Below the pieces are notes generated by a model. The model was not told the DNA's origin and did not search any database. It saw only the letters and a program-made list of their open reading frames with translations. The position numbers and the translations under genes were made by a program. This document shows positions 42,085 through 51,762 of a stretch of 64,000 nucleotides of DNA, piece after piece (within the stretch, counting starts at the first letter, position 1; each line of letters starts with the position of its first letter). Origin of the DNA: Sphingobium chungbukense (GTDB lineage Bacteria > Pseudomonadota > Alphaproteobacteria > Sphingomonadales > Sphingomonadaceae); NCBI RefSeq assembly GCF_001005725.1, contig NZ_LBIC01000009.1, positions 124,001-188,000 of the forward strand, written 5' to 3'.

Positions 42085-42412
42085 GCGAATTCCCCTGTCA
42101 ATTATGCGCGACCTTATATTTCCAGATAAATATTCACAGAAAAATCAATGATCTTCAATGGATCTTTTGCAGGACGCCTCATACGGTGAGGATCACTGGC
42201 GGGCTATCAGCCGCTGCGGCCCGCCCCAACGGCTTCACAAAGCAGGAATGCCGGGCGCTCAGGCCTTCGGGCGCGTGAAAATAGGCAGGTGCAAGAGCGC
42301 CGCCACCGCCGCCTTCCCTGTACCGCGGTTGATATCTGAAAAAGGGGCCGAGTTGGCGGGACCTTCCACCCTGCCAGCCTCAGATCGTCCAGCCCCGTTT
42401 CACTGTTCACGG
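42085..42412. other. Intergenic, 328 bp
   Basis: Between the YHYH gene and a small membrane protein gene. No convincing gene on either strand; a longer plus-strand frame here is an antisense shadow of 42413-42760. Confidence 0.4.
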
Positions 42413-42760
42413 TCAAAGGGGCTCAGAGCGGGCCGCTTCTTCGCTCATCTGATGTTGCGGCCGGGAAAAATAGCGAAGTCCGACATACAGAACCAGAGGC
42501 CAGAACAAGGTGTTCACAATGTCCAGCGAGGTATCATGCCATCGCCACGAGCCATAATGGAGACGATCGAGAATTTCATTGCCCGCCTCAAAAAAGGCGA
42601 CGGTGAGGAGCGGTATCGGCGTCGAGAGACGCCTGCCCGTCACCAGCCTGCTAAGGACAAGGATGAACATTCCGGCATGCACGTGAAGCAGGCTGTCAGC
42701 AGCTCCGGTGCCATCCCCGATAGCGCGGATAATCTGAGCATAGAGGGCCGGCACGTCCAT
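42413..42760 (-). CDS. Small integral membrane protein, unknown
   Basis: 115 aa with about three hydrophobic segments (HAGMFILVLSRLVTGR; PIPLLTVAFFEAGNEILDRL; IVNTLFWPLVLYVGLRYF). The loop RLHYGSWRWHDTSLD is Trp/His-rich and sits between two helices. It is reminiscent of VanZ-like small membrane proteins, but I do not recognise the family. Monocistronic; frame intact. Confidence 0.55.
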   Translation of the reverse strand: MDVPALYAQIIRAIGDGTGAADSLLHVHAGMFILVLSRLVTGRRLSTPIPLLTVAFFEAGNEILDRLHYGSWRWHDTSLDIVNTLFWPLVLYVGLRYFSRPQHQMSEEAARSEPL

Positions 42761-42939
42761 TTTTTATCGCCTAATCGATTTGCCTGGCTCGGGAAACGGC
42801 TCTTCGCCATTGTACGGCTAGGGCGAATGGCGCCCCAGGCAAGAAGCATTTTTGCAGGAAATTGGCTGCATTCAGGCGGGCCATCGCCGCAATGGCGCGG
42901 TTGCACTCTCAGTTACGCGCCGCAGAGGAGGCTGTCGGG

Positions 42940-44733
42940 CTAACTCGCCCGCTTGTGCATGAAGACCCCGGCCGTTGGCGCCCGTGCCTCGACCTGCCTG
43001 CGTGCCCGGGCGACCGCCGCCTGCAGTTCATGCTGACGGAACGGCTTTGTCATGCGCACAACATCGGCAGGCGCCCCATCCAGGCCGTCATGGCCAGAGA
43101 TGAGGATCATCGGGATATGCGCGTGGGACTCCGTCAGCCTTCGCACGAGGTCGAGACCCGTCATGCCCGGCATCACATGATCGGTTATAAGGATTTGCGG
43201 TTGCACGCCCTCATCCAGCCTCGCGAGGCACTCTTGCGCGCTCGCAACCTCAACGACCGTGTAGCCCTCCTCCCGCAACATCGCGGCAGTCCCCCTGCGA
43301 ACGAGCTGATGATCATCGACGATGATGGCAATCCCGCCAAGATCCGCGCCGATGTCCGCGATCTTCGGGCTGGGACGAGGGGCAACGGCGTTCTGCGTGA
43401 TGGGGAACCACAGGCTTATATCGGTCCCCGCACGCGGCTCGCTCCTGATGTCCATGGCGCCTCCGAACTGTTGCACCACGCCATGCACCATCGCCAGGCC
43501 CAGTCCCGTGCCCGCGCCGGCCGACTTGGTCGTGAAAAAGGGTTCGAGCGCCTTGGCCTTGGTTGCTTCGTCCATGCCGACGCCATCGTCGCTTACTGTC
43601 AGTCGAAGGAAGGCATCGCTCTTGCCGTCCCCATCATGCAGGGCCGAAGGATAGCTTGCAGAGATGGAGAGAGCACCGCCTTCCGGCATGGCGTCACGCG
43701 CGTTCACGACCAGATTGAGGATCGCGATTTCCAGTTGCTGGCGGTCGGCCAATATATTGGGCAGATTGGGGGGAACCATGATCCGCAGATCGATCCGTCC
43801 GCCCACGGTGCTTGAAAGCAGCGCTTCCATTCCCTTGAGAAGAGACCGCACATCCACAGCGGTGGATGCCAGCGGTTGCCTGCGCGCAAATGCGAGCAGG
43901 CGCTGGACAAGCGCCCGCGCGCGCTCCGCCGATTCCATCGCCATTTGTGCATGCGTTTGGGTTGGATCCTCGGATGGATTTGTCTGAAGGATGAGATCCA
44001 GGCTTGTCATGATCGGCGACAGCAGATTGTTGAAGTCGTGCGCGACATTCCCGGTCAGCTGCCCCATGAGCTCCAGCTTCTGTGTCTGGAGAAGCTTTTG
44101 GTGGGCCGCCTCCAATTCCCTTGTACGCTGTTCGATCCTCGCCTCAAGACTCCGGTTGAGCTCCGTCATCTCCTCAACCAGCATTCCATTGGCAAGGGCG
44201 GTCGAAGCTGCCTGGGCGAGCGATTCCAGGATCGCCGTTTCATCGGCATCGGGATGGCCGGTCGTGGCCCAATAAGCGCCAAGGGCCGCCACCGGATCAG
44301 TGGCGCCGATAGGAACCATCAGCATGCTTTTGACGAAGGTTTGCCGATAGGCTTCCTGCGGTATCCTCGGGTCGAGCCTGATGTCGGGGATAGCAGCGGA
44401 TTTCCGGTTGAGCATGGCCCAGCCAGAAACGCAGGCTTCCTGGGGGAAGCGCATCCCTTCCCAGAGCGGCTCCATAGCGTCTTCGGCATAATAATGGCAT
44501 TGGTCCCCGTCGCGGAGCACCACCGCAATTCCATCGGCGCCGACGGCCGCGCGCGCTGAATCGCGCAGGATCTCGACAACCTCGGCGAGGCTCCTTGTTT
44601 CCGAGAGCAGCGCCATCGCACTTGCCGCGGTTGTCCATCGAGAGGACAGGAGGCCGCCCGACGCGTCGTGTGCGCCGTTCACGTCTGACAGGGGCGTGCA
44701 TCCTTGTTGCATGATCTTACCTGTGTCTTTCAT
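42940..44733 (-). CDS. GAF-domain hybrid histidine kinase with C-terminal receiver
   Basis: 597 aa. A GAF domain (about residues 30-190, with DGIAVVLRDGDQCHYYAEDA) leads to a coiled coil. The HisKA phosphoacceptor is in LMGQLTGNVAHDFNNLLSPI. The HATPase boxes are NLVVNARDAM, DDGVGMDEATKAKALEPFF and GLGLAMVHGVV. A REC domain at about 480-590 carries the acceptor Asp in ILITDHVMPGMTG and ends MTKPFRQHEL. No membrane segment, so a cytosolic sensor. The ATG at 44733 shares its A with the stop of the EAL gene upstream (TGATG), so the two are cotranscribed. Confidence 0.88.
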   Translation of the reverse strand: MKDTGKIMQQGCTPLSDVNGAHDASGGLLSSRWTTAASAMALLSETRSLAEVVEILRDSARAAVGADGIAVVLRDGDQCHYYAEDAMEPLWEGMRFPQEACVSGWAMLNRKSAAIPDIRLDPRIPQEAYRQTFVKSMLMVPIGATDPVAALGAYWATTGHPDADETAILESLAQAASTALANGMLVEEMTELNRSLEARIEQRTRELEAAHQKLLQTQKLELMGQLTGNVAHDFNNLLSPIMTSLDLILQTNPSEDPTQTHAQMAMESAERARALVQRLLAFARRQPLASTAVDVRSLLKGMEALLSSTVGGRIDLRIMVPPNLPNILADRQQLEIAILNLVVNARDAMPEGGALSISASYPSALHDGDGKSDAFLRLTVSDDGVGMDEATKAKALEPFFTTKSAGAGTGLGLAMVHGVVQQFGGAMDIRSEPRAGTDISLWFPITQNAVAPRPSPKIADIGADLGGIAIIVDDHQLVRRGTAAMLREEGYTVVEVASAQECLARLDEGVQPQILITDHVMPGMTGLDLVRRLTESHAHIPMILISGHDGLDGAPADVVRMTKPFRQHELQAAVARARRQVEARAPTAGVFMHKRAS

Positions 44734-46052
44734 CAGCCGGCCTGCGCGACTTTTGGTAGGGGCTGGAAGCGGTCGCGAAAATTCCCCAGAGCCCAGATGG
44801 TTCTTGCTTCGGGCGGAGCGCTCAGTGCGCGCGTCAGCGAAGGCCGGCCAAAGTGATAGCCCTGAAGCCACTGGGCTCCCGCATGGCGTGCGAGCTCTGC
44901 CTGGTCGGCCGTTTCCACCCCTTCCACGACGACCGCCCGAGCAAGCGACCGGGCAAGACCCACAAGATGCTCAAAGGTCGCATGACGTCGTTCATCCTGC
45001 ATTGCATTGCGGATAAAGCCGCCATCGATCTTGATGATATCGGCCAGAAGGGTGGCGGTCTGCATGACCGACGCCCGGCCTGCCCCGAAATCATCGATCG
45101 CGACAAGGCAACCCAGATCCTGCATCCGTGAGATGAACTCGCCGGCCTCGTCCAGAGACAGGATCTCGGCGGTCTCCGTGATCTCGATCACAAGTCTGCG
45201 CGCCAACTCGGGATGACGTTCAAGACGGGACAGGAGGTCGCACCAGGTCGCAAATCTCCCATAGCGGTGGAGAGATGCACTGGTGGCTGAAATGTTGACG
45301 CCCAGGCGCATGACCGGATCAGCTTCCAGATGGTCAAGCACAAGGGCCATCATCCTTTGATCGAGCTCAGGCGCCAATCCCACACGTTCAAGCGCACGAA
45401 TCTCCGCCTCGCAGGCGTGAAGCTCCCCATCATCCCCGCAAATCCGCAGCAGCCCCTCGAAATAGAGAAGGCGGGCATTATGGTCGGGCGAGACAACGGA
45501 TTGCCAGACAAGCGCAGCGCCGCCCCGATCCACTTTCTCAAGAAGACTGGCGCATCGCCTCATATCCTCCTGGTATCTCGATATGTCGAGGCATCCGTTC
45601 CCCGCACTGCCCGACGCCGCTATCTGGCCGCGAGCCTCGACCCGCGCCCTCTCGACATCGCCCTCGCGAGCGCCGATCTCGGCAACCCCCAGGCTGGGCA
45701 CAATGAAAAAGGGGCCCCTTTCCGACATGATCGGGCGTGAACCAAGCGCTGCGCAGAGCCGGTTGAGGAGCCGGCCTGCCAGGTCCTGTCCATCTCGTGC
45801 CTTCGCCTCGACCATCGCTTCGATGGCTCCAGCATTATCCAGTTCGATGATCCGATCGTGCGGAAAGAGCCGACGCATCTCCGCGCGAAGCCGGTCCAAG
45901 GCATCTGCGCACGCCTCATGCCCGAAGGCCCCTTCAATTTCGCCGAGATTGGCTATCGAGGCGACGAGATAGAGCGCAGGCGAGCATCGGACAGCACTTG
46001 CGCTGAAGAAACGTCCTTCCTGCCTTCCCACCAACGCCGCCTCCTTGACCAT
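44733..46052 (-). CDS. EAL-domain c-di-GMP phosphodiesterase
   Basis: 439 aa. Residues about 25-150 are a degenerate GGDEF-like domain with no GGDEF motif. The EAL domain (about 190-420) keeps the catalytic set: LLYFEGLLRI (EGL in place of EAL, Glu conserved), RLGVNISATS, RRLVIEITETAEIL, CLVAIDDFGAGRASV, ADIIKIDGGFI, AVVVEGVETADQAEL and QGYHFGRP. It probably hydrolyses c-di-GMP. Coupling to the hybrid kinase downstream suggests phosphorelay control of c-di-GMP. Confidence 0.85.
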   Translation of the reverse strand: MVKEAALVGRQEGRFFSASAVRCSPALYLVASIANLGEIEGAFGHEACADALDRLRAEMRRLFPHDRIIELDNAGAIEAMVEAKARDGQDLAGRLLNRLCAALGSRPIMSERGPFFIVPSLGVAEIGAREGDVERARVEARGQIAASGSAGNGCLDISRYQEDMRRCASLLEKVDRGGAALVWQSVVSPDHNARLLYFEGLLRICGDDGELHACEAEIRALERVGLAPELDQRMMALVLDHLEADPVMRLGVNISATSASLHRYGRFATWCDLLSRLERHPELARRLVIEITETAEILSLDEAGEFISRMQDLGCLVAIDDFGAGRASVMQTATLLADIIKIDGGFIRNAMQDERRHATFEHLVGLARSLARAVVVEGVETADQAELARHAGAQWLQGYHFGRPSLTRALSAPPEARTIWALGNFRDRFQPLPKVAQAG

Positions 46053-46470
46053 CCATCCCTATAAAAGCATTCCCATGGATTCATCAATCGAATCCTTTAT
46101 TTCAATGATAGCATCATACACCAACCGCGCCCGTCTCGACATATTCGAATCGCGTTCATGAGACGAATGGCGGAACACGGCGATTCTCATCTATCCGAGT
46201 AACGATATGATGGGCTCCATATCCCGACGAAGCGATTGATTGCTTGTTCATTCCATCATTTCGGCTGCGAATCAGTTTGCGGATAAAACCTGTCTTTGGC
46301 ATCCATGGGCAACCCCGGCACATAGTTGTTCAACCGCCCACCAGCCACCGCCCGCGCATGACAGTCGGCAACGCAAAGGCCGGCAACGCCCTGCCCATGC
46401 GGTGCCTAGAGCATTTTCGAAGCAGATCGGATCATTTGCTGGCCCGGAAAATGCAGCGAACAAAAGACAA

Positions 46471-46511
46471 ATAGAGCATGACCCGATTCAGTCTGATCGG
46501 ATCATGCTCTA
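46471..46511. repeat. Palindromic AGAGCATGA repeat
   Basis: TAGAGCATGA ... TCATGCTCTA form a perfect 10-bp inverted repeat around about 20 nt containing GATTCAGTCTGATCGGA. A related partial unit (TAGAGCATTTTCGAAGCAGA) begins about 67 nt upstream. Short palindromes of this type are dispersed in many alphaproteobacterial genomes. Confidence 0.6.
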
Positions 46512-47084
46512 GCCAAAGTGCTTCACGATTGGCTTTCCCCCTGCCCTACTCCCAAGACGCTCCGCCCTCCCCGAAGCCCCCCCTGGCCTACCTCGGGTAC
46601 GGACCGCACCTGCCAACAAGGCTGACCGATGGCCTGGACAGGGTAGCTGTTCTTAACACCTCGCGAGCAGGATTCCTTCGGACACAATCCCTGTGCGAGC
46701 GCCATTGAATTTGCCTGGCTACAGTCAGGCATCAAGATCAGCCATGATTCGAATGCTTGTCGGGAAGCCCCCATTGCGTCGCGGTTGATCGGTCCGTGAA
46801 CAATTGCAAGCTGTCTTCCGTTTCACTCTTCAACCAGCTGCGTATCATTCCTCATATCGCGGCGCGATACGACGCTTAATTATTTGTTCAGAGCTTTGCG
46901 GCAATGGGAATCAACCGATTTCCCGCTCGGTTGGAGGATATAGCGTTCCGGTATCGGGTTCGTTGGCGCGAGTCTGCTTGACGAAAGCGCGTTAGCGATA
47001 AAAGCACTGAAATCATTGGAGCTTTTCGAGGTCTATATCGTTTGGGGTACTCCCAAGGCATTAACAGGCCATTAAATTTGTCAA

Positions 47085-47113
47085 TTGAAGATAATCGAGT
47101 CAATCGCTATGAT
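47085..47113 (+). promoter_or_regulatory. Putative mucR promoter
   Basis: TTGAAG (47085-47090), 17-nt spacer, TATGAT (47108-47113), about 40 nt upstream of the MucR start in an AT-rich stretch. MucR proteins bind AT-rich DNA and repress themselves, so autoregulation here is plausible. Confidence 0.5.
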
Positions 47114-47158
47114 GCATTCAACATTCTTAACTTGTGCCGCAGAGGTTTGGGGGAACAA

Positions 47159-47686
47159 ATGACTGGAATTGAAGAAGATAAGGAGTCTCTCGTTTCACTA
47201 ACCGCCAGCATTGTCTCGGCCAACGTTTCCAACAGTCCTATGGCTGTTGAAGATTTGTGTAGCATGATCAAAAGTGTCCATTCCGCCTTGTCCGGCCTTT
47301 CGGGCCACGAAGCAGTACCGATTTCTCGTCGCGAACCCGCGGTTCCAGTTCGTTCTTCTGTAAAGGAGGACTATATCGTCTGCCTGGAGGACGGGAAGAA
47401 GCTGAAGACGCTGAAGCGTTACCTAAGAGCCCGCTACCAGATGAGTCCGGAAGAATATCGCGCCAAATGGGGCCTGCCTGCCGATTACCCGATGGCCGCG
47501 CCGAGCTACACGAACCAGCGCCGGGAACTCGCCCATAAGATAGGCCTGGGGCTGCGCCCGAAGGCAACGGCTGCCAAACGCCCTTCCAGGCCCAAAGCCG
47601 TACCTGCGGTACCAGCCGAACTGGCGGCGGAGAAGCCGAAAAAGGCGGGCTCGCGCCGGCGAGTGGACAGCGCCGCCAAAATGTGA
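47159..47686 (+). CDS. mucR: MucR/Ros-family transcriptional regulator
   Basis: 175 aa. The N-terminal helix (SLVSLTASIVSANVSNSPMA) and the Ros-type zinc-finger region are present, the latter as VKEDYIVCLEDGKKLKTLKR then YRAKWGLPADYPMAAPSYTN. The Lys/Ala-rich tail of about 50 residues is longer than usual. MucR is a global regulator of exopolysaccharide, motility and cell cycle genes. The start is at 47159, with GGGGGA 5-6 nt upstream. The expected second metal ligands of a classical C2H2 finger are not obvious, as in some sphingomonad MucR proteins. Confidence 0.88.
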   Translation: MTGIEEDKESLVSLTASIVSANVSNSPMAVEDLCSMIKSVHSALSGLSGHEAVPISRREPAVPVRSSVKEDYIVCLEDGKKLKTLKRYLRARYQMSPEEYRAKWGLPADYPMAAPSYTNQRRELAHKIGLGLRPKATAAKRPSRPKAVPAVPAELAAEKPKKAGSRRRVDSAAKM

Positions 47687-48214
47687 CGTCAAATCTGCTC
47701 GGAACGCGCCTGATCGGGCAGCATCCGTGGATGTGACGGTCCAGATATGGGGATCGGCTCGCCACTGCCTGCTCCTCCGGAGCGCGTGTGGAGCAGTGAG
47801 CGGGAAGCCCCAAAAGGCAGGCTATCGCGTGATCATAAAAAGTCCCGGCGCCGTGTCATGTCGCGCCGCCTCAGGCGGCAGGCGCCGGGACAGAAATTCC
47901 AGCCAAAAGGGTCGTGGCCGGACTTCTAGAACCCAGTCACGCCTTCGTTGGGGACGATCTGCGGCTGGGTTGTGCGCACACTAGCGGGCATTCGCCCCAA
48001 AGTCCAACGCTTTATCCAGAATTCGCAAGATGATATCAAGGAATCAGGAGCCAAATGTTCCGAATTTGCAGATTAGGATAGTCTCCGAGCCATCCGCTAT
48101 TGCACGATTGCCATCGCACAGCGCCAAATCCACTGCCTGGCCTCGCATTCGCTGCGCACGGCCTCATCGTGTCGAGCCCTAATGAGGGACAGCAGGCCGG
48201 GGCGGGGCTCCCAT
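47687..48214. other. Intergenic, 528 bp
   Basis: Between mucR and the convergent nuclease gene. Short frames on both strands have no recognisable product. Confidence 0.4.
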
Positions 48215-48772
48215 CTAGCTGCGATCGCAAATAGGCCGCTGCTCATTGTAGCGCGGCCACAGGACGGTCGTGCCGCTTTGCACCATCGCGCAATTGATTT
48301 CGAGCCCGCTCTCATTGTGGCAGATCGCTGTTACCCGATTATAGCTCGTGCCCGTAGCAAGGCATTGGAGCCGCTGTCCTGCTGCAAGTTCCCTTAGCTG
48401 CGCAGTTGCGGCAGCGCCGGACGCAGCCGGGCAGGGGTGCCCGGGCGAACAGCTTTCATCCTTTTCCCGCGCCGCGACGGCATGCAGCCTGATGCGGGCG
48501 CCATCCGCGCACCTCAGGGTATCGCCATCAGTTACCGCGCTCACCTGGCAGGCAAACTCGTCAGCACTGCCCGACATTGCCCGAGCGGGCCGCGCCGTTG
48601 GCTTGCTGGAGGGCCAGCACAAGCCGAGAAGAATAGCCGCGAACAGGATGCCGGTGCTGGCGAGGACCGTCCGCCGATCCTTGCCGGAAGGGCCTTTCTG
48701 GCGGCGGCGCTTCATCGCTCGCCATTCTTGCTGCTGCCGCCGCGTCTGGCGGTCGAATTGCCTCCGTCTCAT
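48215..48772 (-). CDS. Membrane-anchored thermonuclease-like protein
   Basis: 185 aa. A basic N-terminus precedes one hydrophobic segment (TVLASTGILFAAILLGLCW), a signal anchor. The nuclease domain starts FACQVSAVTDGDTLRCADGA, like the SNase core VxDGDTxRL-G. Arg and Glu positions (RIRLHAVAAREKDESC) and the later NRVTAICH Arg may provide the SNase catalytic Arg-Glu-Arg set. Six or more cysteines suggest a disulfide-rich periplasmic form. Catalytic competence is uncertain because spacing differs from canonical SNase. Confidence 0.72.
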   Translation of the reverse strand: MRRRQFDRQTRRQQQEWRAMKRRRQKGPSGKDRRTVLASTGILFAAILLGLCWPSSKPTARPARAMSGSADEFACQVSAVTDGDTLRCADGARIRLHAVAAREKDESCSPGHPCPAASGAAATAQLRELAAGQRLQCLATGTSYNRVTAICHNESGLEINCAMVQSGTTVLWPRYNEQRPICDRS

Positions 48773-48925
48773 GAATGACCCCTAGCATGTCGCGGAACCC
48801 TCACCAGCATTAGCCTGCGGCGGCCGCTCCTTGTCGGATCGATTGCGGCAATGCCGAGCATGGACCGATGAGGTCGACGATGGAATTTCATCAAGATCTT
48901 CCGATCGGGGCGAGATTGAAATCTT

Positions 48926-49402
48926 CTAGAATTCCATCTGGAACGTCAGATCATCGGAATATTGCCCAGGGCTGACGGACTGTCCAGGAAGGATCTTGCC
49001 ATAGATGGTGAACACGGCACGGCCCGGCGAATGGACGCTGGCAGCAGTGATCGCTTCACTTCCCCCGGTTCCATCGCCGATGACGCGAAGATGGCTTGGC
49101 TCGAGAAAGAGATTGTAGCGCAACCTCTCATTGCCCGACGTCATATGTCGCTCGGCAAAATAGCCCGATCGTCCTGGCGAAATAGAGATGCGCGGATGTG
49201 GTTCGACATCTGGCGGACAGTCGACCTGAATGGTGCCAATGGCACTGCTGCGGTCATGCGCTAGACCGTCATAGGGCGGAAACACAAGCGGGGAGACGGC
49301 GACATGGCAGGACGAGGTCCTCCCTTCTGAGGCGCCGGCCCGGGCAGGCGCCTCGAGCCAAAGACAGGCAAGGGCGAGCACGACCGGTGTCAGGGCGCGC
49401 AT
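48926..49402 (-). CDS. Spore coat U-domain protein, pilus tip/subunit
   Basis: 158 aa with a signal peptide (MRALTPVVLALACLWLEAPA) and a spore-coat-protein-U fold (SPLVFPPYDGLAHDRSSAIG, VDCPPDVEPHPRISISPGRS, ending YSDDLTFQMEF). It is the last gene of the chaperone-usher operon; its start overlaps the usher's end. The position after the usher suggests a tip adhesin or second subunit. I start at 49402; the longer frame begins inside the usher. Confidence 0.78.
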   Translation of the reverse strand: MRALTPVVLALACLWLEAPARAGASEGRTSSCHVAVSPLVFPPYDGLAHDRSSAIGTIQVDCPPDVEPHPRISISPGRSGYFAERHMTSGNERLRYNLFLEPSHLRVIGDGTGGSEAITAASVHSPGRAVFTIYGKILPGQSVSPGQYSDDLTFQMEF

Positions 49403-51762
49403 ATCAAGGGTCCAACCTGGGGCAGCTTTTCGCGCGAAGGGGGAGGCGCATCGAAAATCGCCGCGCAGGCGCCCTCCGGCCATGCGACCATCACCCGGTT
49501 TCGCCCCGAAACGATCCCCGGGACATAGGCCTTCCCATCATAACCAAGTACCGTGGCGCTCTCACGGTCACCGAGGGTTACCCTCGACCCTGCGGGCGGA
49601 TGTCCGCCCTCCCGGGTCACCAGCGTCACCAGCGCGGATCGCTCTTCACTGACGGAAAAGCGCGTCACCAGCCCGCCGCCCGCCCGCGGCGCGACAAGCT
49701 GCTCGGTTTGCCTGATCTCGGCATTGGCCGGCAGGTCCAGTGGATTAACGGAAATCCGGTTGCCGACATAGGGCTGCAATCCCGGCACAAGGAGGCGGCC
49801 GGTTGCATCGGTACGCCCCACCAGACGGTTTTCCAGCGACACGCGCACGCCCGGCTGGCCGGATACATCGACCACCGTAAACCCGTTATCCACTATCCGG
49901 CTCACAAAGAGTTGATCGCCCATGAAGATCAGCGATTGCCGCAAGTCCCCCTGAACACCGGTCATGCTACCGATATGGTCGATCCGTCCGTAGAGACCGA
50001 GCGCCGACCCACGCCAGTTCCCCTGCACGGCCAGTGCGTCGCTGCGCCCCCGACTGCCCTCTACCTGCCAGTTGAGACGCTGGTCGCCGCTCTGGCCATT
50101 GACCTGGACACTGCTCTCCAGCCGCCCATCGCGCCAGCTCTGCTGACTGTAGGCCTGTCCATGTCGTCCGAACCGCACGGAGAGGGACAAGAGCGCGCCC
50201 CATCCCCCTTCATGGGTGTCGGCGTAGCCCGAAAGGGACAGGCCGATCCTGTGCCGGCGCCCCATCTCGACACGATAGGTCGCTGACACGATGCCGCTCG
50301 CGGCTTCGCGGTTACTGCGGGTCCAGACGTAAGCGAGATTGACATTGCCCGCTTCTCCCAGGCCAAATCCCAAAGATGCCCTAGCCTGATCCACAAAGGC
50401 GGCAGCGTCGAACATCCCGGCCAAGTCGCGGTAGCGGCTATCGCCATGCGTATAAGCGCCCGACAGGCTGAAGCTGCGTCCTACATGCTCAATACCGACA
50501 TAATATCCCAGGCCGGCGCCCGCGGTTCCCTCGCTCGCCAGCAACGCCCCGTCCACCAGGCCCAGGACGCCGACCTTCACCGTCGCGCCCACGCCGACGC
50601 CGCCATATCCTCCCGTGCCAGCCGCATAGCCCCGCAGGGTCAGGCGATCGCTCACCCCGCTGCTGATCGAGCCGGATACGAAGAGACGACCATAATCATT
50701 GCTGCTGTCCCCGTAGGACAGCCTCGGTAAGCCCGCCTCGATATTGAAATCGGTCATGCCCTCCGCCAGAAGCCGGCTCGAGGCGTAAAAAGGCAGCGAG
50801 ACCTCCTTTCGCCTCCCCGCCTCGTCGGTCAGGACCATCTGGATCCTGTTCGATCCTGTTGCGACGGGCAGATCATCCAGTCGCACGGTGCCCGGGCTCA
50901 CCGCACGGGAATAGCTTCGTATACCGTTGACGAAGAGATCGAGTGTCGAGGGCACCGCCACTTCCCGGCTCAACCGGGCAACCGGTGAGGTCACGATATC
51001 GGGACGCAGGCCGAAGTTGCGCGCCCATTGTATCCCACCAAAGCGGATGGTGCGTACCCATCCCGGACCGGAGGTGTAGCCATCGCCCAGCCGCAAGCTC
51101 TCGCTGCTGTCCACTTTGTCGAACACGATGCTGCTTTCCAGACGGACATAATGGTTCCTGCTGCCTCGCAGGCTCAACAGCCCCGTACTCGTCGCGGTAA
51201 AATGCGGGGAGAAGATCCTGGCGTCGAAATTGGCCGAGAGCCCAGGCGCATAAAGACCGCGCGATCCTGGTGACCATTGACCATAAAGATCGTAGGACAG
51301 CACCGCGCCCCAGTCCGACCGGCTCTGAACCGGGCGCCGGGAATCAAGGCTGTATGCCGATTCCCGCAGCAGCGATGGAGGCGCTGTAATCGCGATGCTC
51401 TGGGCATGGGTGTCGACCATCCAGGTAACACCGGGCAGGCGATCAAGCCAGATCCACCGTCCATCGCCTATCTCCGAGACAATCTCCTCCTTACGGCGGA
51501 AGCCTGCATCCTCGAACTGGTCCGCACGGATCGCCAGCCGGGCACCCTGCTGGCGGAAATGCCCGATCATCGGCGCGACCCACCCATTCACCCGGACCTC
51601 AAGAAGAAGGGCGATCATGTCGCGCGGCGGCGTTGGCGCCCATGAACCCGGAGCTTGCGGCGTCGCAAGCGCTTTATCCGGGCGAGACGCCACGCTCGTG
51701 AAGGACAACAGCAACAAACCCCAGCGGGAATATCGCCGATGATCAGGGCGCGATCGACACAT
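49390..51762 (-). CDS. Fimbrial outer-membrane usher (PapC/CsuD-like)
   Basis: 790 aa. A signal region (YSRWGLLLLSFTSVASRPDK) is followed by an N-terminal periplasmic domain. The beta-barrel (from about residue 130) contains RTIRFGGIQWARNFGLRPDI and DLFVNGIRSYSRAVSPGTVR, the plug-domain hallmark VFVNG-like motif. C-terminal domains end GLQPYVGNRISVNPLDLPAN. This is the secretion pore and assembly platform of archaic CU pili. The start at 51762 overlaps the chaperone gene by 20 nt. Confidence 0.88.
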   Translation of the reverse strand: MCRSRPDHRRYSRWGLLLLSFTSVASRPDKALATPQAPGSWAPTPPRDMIALLLEVRVNGWVAPMIGHFRQQGARLAIRADQFEDAGFRRKEEIVSEIGDGRWIWLDRLPGVTWMVDTHAQSIAITAPPSLLRESAYSLDSRRPVQSRSDWGAVLSYDLYGQWSPGSRGLYAPGLSANFDARIFSPHFTATSTGLLSLRGSRNHYVRLESSIVFDKVDSSESLRLGDGYTSGPGWVRTIRFGGIQWARNFGLRPDIVTSPVARLSREVAVPSTLDLFVNGIRSYSRAVSPGTVRLDDLPVATGSNRIQMVLTDEAGRRKEVSLPFYASSRLLAEGMTDFNIEAGLPRLSYGDSSNDYGRLFVSGSISSGVSDRLTLRGYAAGTGGYGGVGVGATVKVGVLGLVDGALLASEGTAGAGLGYYVGIEHVGRSFSLSGAYTHGDSRYRDLAGMFDAAAFVDQARASLGFGLGEAGNVNLAYVWTRSNREAASGIVSATYRVEMGRRHRIGLSLSGYADTHEGGWGALLSLSVRFGRHGQAYSQQSWRDGRLESSVQVNGQSGDQRLNWQVEGSRGRSDALAVQGNWRGSALGLYGRIDHIGSMTGVQGDLRQSLIFMGDQLFVSRIVDNGFTVVDVSGQPGVRVSLENRLVGRTDATGRLLVPGLQPYVGNRISVNPLDLPANAEIRQTEQLVAPRAGGGLVTRFSVSEERSALVTLVTREGGHPPAGSRVTLGDRESATVLGYDGKAYVPGIVSGRNRVMVAWPEGACAAIFDAPPPSREKLPQVGPLICAP

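Larger units (their letters stand above)
46053..47158. other. Long intergenic region, 1.1 kb
   Basis: No gene recognised in six frames. It holds an AGAGCAT-type palindromic repeat near 46404-46511 and, in its AT-richer last 350 bp, the mucR promoter. The middle (46520-46800) has no feature I can name. Confidence 0.5.

Noticed and set aside
42158..42943. 261-aa plus-strand frame
   Set aside because: Mostly antisense of the small membrane protein gene; no signal or domain seen.
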